In this document: in pieces, positions 41,982 through 47,782 of the stretch | How the letters are laid out: each line of letters begins with the position of its first letter | How positions within the stretch are numbered: position 1 is the stretch's first letter | Assembly: GCA_002104895.1 (NCBI GenBank) | Contig: MCFG01000466.1 | Coordinates: 1-47,782, forward strand | Direction of reading: 5' to 3' | Source: Anaeromyces robustus | Lineage: Eukaryota; Neocallimastigomycota; Neocallimastigomycetes; Neocallimastigales; Neocallimastigaceae | Length of the DNA stretch: 47,782 bases | The notes under the pieces: generated by a model | What the model saw: only the letters and a program-made list of their open reading frames with translations | Told to the model about the DNA's origin: nothing | Databases searched by the model: none | Position numbers and translations under genes: made by a program

Positions 41982-44297
41982 ATGCAAGGTAATACTATAT
42001 AAAATATTCTTTTCATATATTATTATTATATATGATATGAAATATAATATATTTTTAACTTTTAATTTAATTTTTATATATTTTTACATTATTATTAATT
42101 AGTTATTGACGTTGCTAAGTGGATTAAAGAAAATTATACTCCATATGAAGGTGATGATTCTTTCCTCGTCACTGAAGCTTCTCAAAATACAAAAGATGTT
42201 TGGGCTAAATGTTGTGAACTTCGTGCTGATGAAATTAAAAGTAATGGTTGTCTTGATGTAGATAATAAAACTATTTCTACTGTTAGTGCTCATAAACCAG
42301 GTTATATTATTAAAGAAAAGGAAGATATTGTTGGTTTACAAACAGATGCTCCTCTTAAACGTTCTATTAAACCATTTGGTGGTATTCGTGTTGTTAAAAA
42401 TGCTTTAAAAGCTTATGATCGTACTATTGATCATGAAGTTGAAGAAGTTTTTAAATATCGTAAAACTCACAATGATTGTGTCTTCGATCTTTATACTCCA
42501 GAAATGAGAAAAGCTAGATCTAATGCTATTCTTACTGGTTTACCAGATGGTTATGGTAGAGGTAGAATTATTGGTGATTACAGACGTGTTGCTTTATATG
42601 GTGTTGATCAATTAATTGAATGGAAAATGCAAGATAAACTTAGTCTTGGTATTACTATGACTGAAGAAAATATGAGAACTAGAGAAGAACTTGCTGAACA
42701 AATTAAAGCTCTTAATGAATTAAAAGTTATGGCTAATAGTTATGGTTTTGATATTTCTAAACCAGCTACTAATGCTAAAGAAGCTATTCAATACACTTAT
42801 TTCGGTTATCTTGCTTCCGTTAAAGATCAAGATGGAGCTGCTATGTCTTTCGGTCGTGTTGATTGTTTCTTCGATATTTACATTGAAAATGATATTAAGA
42901 AGGGATTTTTAACTGAAGCTCAAGCTCAAGATTTAATTGATCAATTAATTATTAAACTTAGATTAGTTCGTCATTTACGTACACCAGAATATAATGATTT
43001 ATTTGCAGGTGATCCAACTTGGGTTACTATGGTTGTTGGTGGTATGAATAATGATGGTAGACCATTAGTTACAAAAACTTCTTATCGTATTGTTAATACT
43101 TTAAGAACTCTTGGAGCTGCTCCAGAACCAAATATTACCGTTTTATGGAATAATAAAATGCCAATGGCATTTAAAAATTTCTGTAATAAAGTTTCTATTG
43201 ATACTTCCTCTATTCAATATGAAAATGATAATCTTATGAATAGTATGTTTGGAGATGATTATGCTATTGCTTGTTGTGTCTCTCAAATGAGAGTTGGTAA
43301 AGATATGCAATTCTTTGGTGCTCGTTGTAATCTTGCTAAACTTTTACTTTATGCTTTCAATCATGGTTATGATGAAAGAACCGAAAAACAAGTTGGACCA
43401 GATTTTGGTGATATTAAATTAAATGAAGATGGATCAGTTAATTTCGAATCTGCCTGGGAAATTTATGATAAAGCCATGGATTGGATTGCTTGTCTTTATG
43501 TTAATACTATGAATGCTATTCATTATTCTCATGATAAATATTGTTATGAAGCAATTCAAATGGCACTTCATGATACTAATGTTCATCGTTATATGGCATT
43601 TGGTATTGCTGGATTTTCAGTTATTGTTGATTCTTTCTCTGCTATTAAATATGCTAAAGTTTTCCCAATTCGTAATCCAGAAACTAATTTAACTACCGAT
43701 TTTAAAATTGAAGGAGAATTCCCAAAATTCGGTAATGATGATGATCGTGTTGATCATTTTGCTATTGAAATTCCAAAAATTTTCCTTGCTAAATTAAAGA
43801 AATATCCAGCTTACAGAGGTGCCGAACATACCTTATCTATTTTAACTATTACTTCAAATGTTGTTTATGGTAAGAAAACAGGATCTACACCAGATGGACG
43901 TAAAGCTGGTGAAGCTTTTGCTCCAGGATGTAATCCAATGCATGGACGTGAAACTAGTGGAGCTGTTGCATCCCTTAATTCAGTTAGTAAAGTTGAATAT
44001 GAATATTGTAAAGATGGTATTTCCAATACTTTTACCTTTGTACCAACAGTTTTAGGTAAAATTGATAAAGAACGTGTTACTAATCTTACAGGATTATTAG
44101 ATGGCTACTTTGCCCAAGGAGGATTCCATTTAAATGTTAATGTTTTAGTTCGTGAAACTTTAGAAGATGCTATGGTACATCCAGAAAATTATCCAAATTT
44201 AACTATTCGTGTTTCTGGATATGCTGTACATTTCATTCGTTTATCACCAAGTCAACAAAGAGAAGTTATTGCAAGAACTTTCCATGAAACTCTTTAA
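41982..44297 (+). CDS. pfl: Pyruvate formate-lyase, copy 3
   Basis: Same reaction as copies 1 and 2. Exon 1 is ATGCAAG at 41982-41988 (donor GTAATA), exon 2 is 42103-44297 (2195 bp), separated by a 114-bp intron ending ATTAG. The product is 733 residues starting [20 protein letters not shown], with Cys393-Cys394 and glycyl-radical Gly708 (RVSGYAVHF). An in-frame TAA five codons upstream of the ATG supports the start. In the 597 residues from MRKARS onward it differs from copy 2 only at Val/Ile in YRRVALYG, Phe/Ile in KKGFLTE, Val/Ile in NKVSID and Gly/Asn in YRGAEH. The coding DNA is nearly identical too, whereas introns and flanks are not alignable by eye. Codons are mostly A/T-ending. It converges on amylase B with 716 bp between stop codons. 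Confidence 0.93.
41989..42102 (+). other. First intron of PFL copy 3
   Basis: 114 bp from GTAATA to ATTAG. Splicing joins G to TT (Val) in phase 1. Its sequence is unrelated to the 103-bp intron of copy 2 although the exons are nearly identical. Confidence 0.8.
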
Positions 44298-45013
44298 TTA
44301 ATATATCAATATATATTATTTATAAAAAACTTTTTTTACTATAAAAAAAAATATTTATTATATTTTGTAAATTGAAATACAGTACTATCTATTTTTTATA
44401 TATCCAATGTAAACTATTAATTTTCATGATTATCTTTAATATAATACCAAAATAATTTTTTTTTATTTGTTTTACAAATAAAAAAAAAATTATTATTAAT
44501 AAAAATCAATAAAAAATCAATAAAATTTATGTAAATACAATATAAAATAATAAATATATATATTAAATACAAAAAATAGAATTATTATGTTTTTATTAAA
44601 AAATTATAATTTTTATTAATAATTTTTTTTCCAATTTTTATTAAGTAATCTTTTTTTTTTTTTTTTTTTTTTTTTTTTCAATTTTTATTAAAAAAATTTT
44701 TTTAAATATAAAAATAATTTAATAAAAATTGATTTTCTTTCTCTTTTTACATTTTTTTTTTACATTTTTTCTCATTTTTTATATGTTTTTGAAATTGTTT
44801 ACATATATAAAATTACTGATATTATTAAAAAAAATATTAATAAACCTAATGCTTAATTATGTAAATAATAATATAATAATCACATATATCAAATAAAAAT
44901 TTATTTTTTTATTTGATACTTAAATTTTAATATGATTATAAACATATAAGAGTATATAATACTTAATGCTAGCACTAAGACTTTTTTTTTAATTGTATAC
45001 TTCTTATATTTAC
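44298..45013. other. Convergent spacer between PFL copy 3 and amylase B
   Basis: 716 bp between two stop codons, AT-rich, with a T run of about 30 bases at 44650-44678. It holds both 3' untranslated regions; no gene seen. Confidence 0.75.
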
Positions 45014-46990
45014 TTAATTTTTAGTTACTTTACCATCTTTCACAGAATAAATACCTGGAGAATTAATAGTATAATCGTTTCCATTATTGTTATCCCAATT
45101 ACCATTACCATTGTTGAATACAAAGGTTAAAGAAGAGGCATTAATAGTAATTTGTTGACTATCATTATTAAGTGATTTCATAGAAACACCTGGTGGATTA
45201 GTCCATGAATTAGAATCAGACTTATAATGAATATAAGCTGGATTCCAACTAGTATAATAATTGATAGTTATTGAATTAGATTGATATTGATTTTGATATC
45301 CATTAGAATTATATAATCCATTACTTTTAATGGAAAAACCTTCTTGATTAGGTCCTGGAACTTGATTAGTTTTATCATTAAAGATAATATATCCACCTTC
45401 ATAAGCATTACTGAAAGATATTGAATAAATTGAATTATCAATATTTTTCATAGTATTTCCTGGCCATTTAGAAAGTTCACTAACAACCTTTCCTTTAACA
45501 TCATAAATATAGGTATAAATTGTACTACTCCAAGAACTTGGTTTTTTGAAATAAATGGTGATATTTGAAGATCCATTATTAGATCCATTATTATTAGATC
45601 CATTATTATTAGATCCAGAATTTTGATATAAAACGGTGACAGAACGAGATGGAAGAGTACCAGTAATAACACCATTTGAAACTTTAAATTTATTATTATT
45701 ATTAGTTTGGTTTTCATAATCACCATTTTTTAAATTTGTAATATTGTTTAAATAAGTATCTTGATAATTAAGATTAATGATAACAAGACCTTTAGTACCA
45801 CGTTCAATCATAAGAATTTTATTACTATTATTTCCATTTCTTAAATATTCATTTTCACCTTCCATAGCATTACGGAAAAGATTTACAGCTCTAACTTCAT
45901 CATTTTTATATAAGGAATCACCTTCGTCACCAATTTGAGATCTATTTGGGAATCTATTATCATAAGATGTACCACCACCACCAACAGGTCTTGAGAAGAA
46001 TAATGGAGTAGTAGAAGCTCTAGCAGCAAGAAGTGCCCATGATAATTTAATTTGTTCATTTGTTAACCAAGTAGATTCTCTTTCATTATTAGAATAATTA
46101 TCATGAGATTCAACCCATGTAATTAGTTTATTACTATTTACATTTTTACTATAATTCATAATTTTTCCAGTACTAAAGTCATTATTACTAATAGCTTCTC
46201 TGAGAGTGTAACCATATTGAGAAGCAGTAATTTTCATATAATTAGCATAAGAACTATCTCTTGAAGCACTATCGGAAAGAATTTCACCATATTGAAATTC
46301 AGCACCATTATTTAAAATCACTGGCCAGAAGTTACTTTCAAAACCATAATCATCAGGTAATTCAATATGTTTAGCAGCATCATATCTAAAACCAGCAGCA
46401 CCATCAGCAATAGCTCTTTTTAAAAAATCTAAAACTTTTTGTTGAATTGTAGAATGTTGAGTATTAATATCATATAAACCAAGTAATGCTCTTTGAGTGA
46501 CTTGATATCTATTATTCCAATCGGTAATACCAGCATTATCATTATGGAAATAATTTGAATTTCTAAGAGAAGAATCAATAGAATTCCAATCACTTGTCAT
46601 ATGATTTAATACAGCATCTACAATAATTTTAATACCGTATTGTTTAGCAGCATTACATAAAGATTTAAATTCATCTTCCGAACCTAATTGATAATTTCCA
46701 ATATTATAACTTACAGGTTGATAATGGAAATACCAATTTTTTAAATCTTTTGCACCATCAAAACCAGCTAAACAAGTTTGAATTGGAGAAGTTTGAACAG
46801 CAGTATAACCAGCATTTTTAATTTCAGGTAATTTTTCTCTTATAGTATTGAAAGACCAACAAAAAGCATGAAGAATTGTACCATGTTCAATAGAATTAGC
46901 ATGATATTTAATATCTTGAGCTTGAATTGATATTAAATGACCAAAAATTAAAAAAAAGAAATATAAAATTTGAGAGTTAAAGAATCTCAT
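45014..46990 (-). CDS. Secreted alpha-amylase B, GH13 with CBM26 and CBM25
   Basis: Paralogue of amylase A: 658 residues, no intron, signal peptide at 1-24 (YFFFLIFGHLISIQA). The GH13 domain at 28-456 carries the same catalytic set: Asp204 in GFRYDAAKH, Glu236 in EFQYGE and Asp297 in WVESHD, with VDAVLNH at 124-130. The linker is shorter and of a different repeat type (NNNGS units, 457-475) than the SSETGES linker of copy A. CBM26 follows at about 477-570 (IYFKKPSSWSS, KWPGNTM, IIFND) and CBM25 at about 573-655 (YYTSWNPAYIHY, FNNGNGNWDNNNGNDY). The CBMs and linker have diverged more than the catalytic domain. Export and starch binding at the cell surface or in the medium are expected. Confidence 0.93.
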   Translation of the reverse strand: MRFFNSQILYFFFLIFGHLISIQAQDIKYHANSIEHGTILHAFCWSFNTIREKLPEIKNAGYTAVQTSPIQTCLAGFDGAKDLKNWYFHYQPVSYNIGNYQLGSEDEFKSLCNAAKQYGIKIIVDAVLNHMTSDWNSIDSSLRNSNYFHNDNAGITDWNNRYQVTQRALLGLYDINTQHSTIQQKVLDFLKRAIADGAAGFRYDAAKHIELPDDYGFESNFWPVILNNGAEFQYGEILSDSASRDSSYANYMKITASQYGYTLREAISNNDFSTGKIMNYSKNVNSNKLITWVESHDNYSNNERESTWLTNEQIKLSWALLAARASTTPLFFSRPVGGGGTSYDNRFPNRSQIGDEGDSLYKNDEVRAVNLFRNAMEGENEYLRNGNNSNKILMIERGTKGLVIINLNYQDTYLNNITNLKNGDYENQTNNNNKFKVSNGVITGTLPSRSVTVLYQNSGSNNNGSNNNGSNNGSSNITIYFKKPSSWSSTIYTYIYDVKGKVVSELSKWPGNTMKNIDNSIYSISFSNAYEGGYIIFNDKTNQVPGPNQEGFSIKSNGLYNSNGYQNQYQSNSITINYYTSWNPAYIHYKSDSNSWTNPPGVSMKSLNNDSQQITINASSLTFVFNNGNGNWDNNNGNDYTINSPGIYSVKDGKVTKN

Positions 46991-47782
46991 TTTGCTTTTT
47001 TTATTTTTATTATTTTTCGTATTTTTTTTTTTTTTTTTTTGAATAAAAATGAAAACGAAAACAAAAAGTATTTACAATTCAGTATATTAATATGATGATA
47101 GATAAATTTTTTTATGAAATTTTATTTACTAATCTAAGCTTTTAAAAATTTCATTAAAATATTTTGGTTTATTATTTACAAATAATTAATAACTTTTTTT
47201 TTTCTAAAAAAAAAAGGTTTAATAATAAAATCGAATTAGTAAAAAAGAGAAAAGAAGTATCCAATAAATATAAAAATTTATACTATTTTTATATTTATTT
47301 ATATACAATTATTAGGATTAATATTTTTTTTAGAGAAAAAAAAAAAAGATGCTGAAAAATCCTTTAATTTATATAAAAATGAATGATATAAAAAAAACAA
47401 TGATAATATAATTTTGAGAATATTATTATTTTATGTTTAATATTATATTATCATTGTAAAAATTACTTTATTATCTTAAAAATATTAATCAAGTATATAA
47501 TTGAGATTGAAATTATATCTAGATGAAAAATTATATAAATGAAAAGACTTTATAATAATTAAAAAAAAGAGGTTGAAAAATATATTATTTTATATATTTT
47601 TTTGTATTTAATTTTATATGCAACTTTAATTATTATTAAATTAAAAAGTTTCCTGGATAAAAAAATGGTATGACATTTCATATATATAAAAAAAATTTTT
47701 TTTTTAATTTAAAATAATAATTTAATTAATTAATAAAACGTTTTATGATGTGGGAATACATAAAGTTTCTAATAAGATTTTT
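46991..47782. other. Upstream region of amylase B, to window end
   Basis: AT-rich sequence that should contain the amylase B promoter. The block at 47728-47770 resembles one upstream of amylase A. A Lys/aromatic-rich open frame at 47164-47355 looks like chance. Confidence 0.6.
47728..47770 (-). promoter_or_regulatory. Upstream block shared by both amylase genes (copy B)
   Basis: Counterpart of 37724-37775: ATTAATAAAACG followed by TATGATGTGGGAATACATAA on the plus strand. The homology may continue beyond the window. Confidence 0.35.

Noticed and set aside
47164-47355. 63-residue Lys/Tyr-rich frame upstream of amylase B
   Set aside because: No motif, spans homopolymers, no support from the duplicate locus.

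Overview
This window looks like nuclear DNA of an anaerobic gut fungus (Neocallimastigomycota, the Neocallimastix/Piromyces/Orpinomyces/Anaeromyces group). By eye A+T is well above 80 %. Spacers are mostly (AAAT)n, (AAT)n and homopolymers. Genes have short AT-rich GT-AG introns. The content also fits this lineage: several pyruvate formate-lyase (PFL) genes and secreted bacterial-type alpha-amylases with starch-binding modules. No prokaryotic operon signals, rRNA, tRNA or CRISPR were seen.

Layout: (1) 1-3675 (+) is the 3' part of a Bro1/ALIX-family ESCRT-associated gene, two exons visible, with a long Pro/Gln-rich tail. (2) 5144-8541 (-) is PFL copy 1, written in a codon style rich in C/G-ending codons. 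(3) 8542-14970 is repeat-rich spacer with no gene seen. (4) 14971-15619 (+) is an unrecognised small gene with an apparent +1 frameshift in an A8 run. (5) 16450-16705 is a 51-bp minisatellite. (6) 17327-19631 (-) is PFL copy 2. (7) 20048-21105 is a ~1-kb element bounded by GC-rich inverted repeats and a 10-bp direct repeat, a candidate non-autonomous DNA transposon. (8) 23500-26152 (-) is a four-exon gene for an HTH-like domain followed by a long Asn-rich tail; its second exon appears to be only 5 nt. (9) 28311-30010 is a 182-bp satellite array running into a 33-bp minisatellite, then (AAT)n. (10) 32437-32925 (-) and 33557-34080 (+) are two decayed PFL relics. (11) 35090-37165 (-) is alpha-amylase A. 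(12) 39170-40345 is a ~300-bp tandem repeat. (13) 41982-44297 (+) is PFL copy 3. (14) 45014-46990 (-) is alpha-amylase B.

Themes: The carbohydrate and fermentation genes would act in sequence. Secreted GH13-CBM26-CBM25 amylases release malto-oligosaccharides from starch, and PFL splits the resulting pyruvate into acetyl-CoA and formate in mixed-acid or hydrogenosomal fermentation. The right third appears to be a tandem segmental duplication of a unit [PFL(+) facing amylase(-)], in which the PFL of the first unit has decayed. All three intact PFL genes appear to start with a 7-nt coding exon (ATGCAAG) split from the 2.2-kb main exon by an intron. The same 7-mer survives in one relic with its donor site destroyed. 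Together with the 5-nt exon in the HTH gene, this makes micro-exon splicing the most unusual feature of the window.
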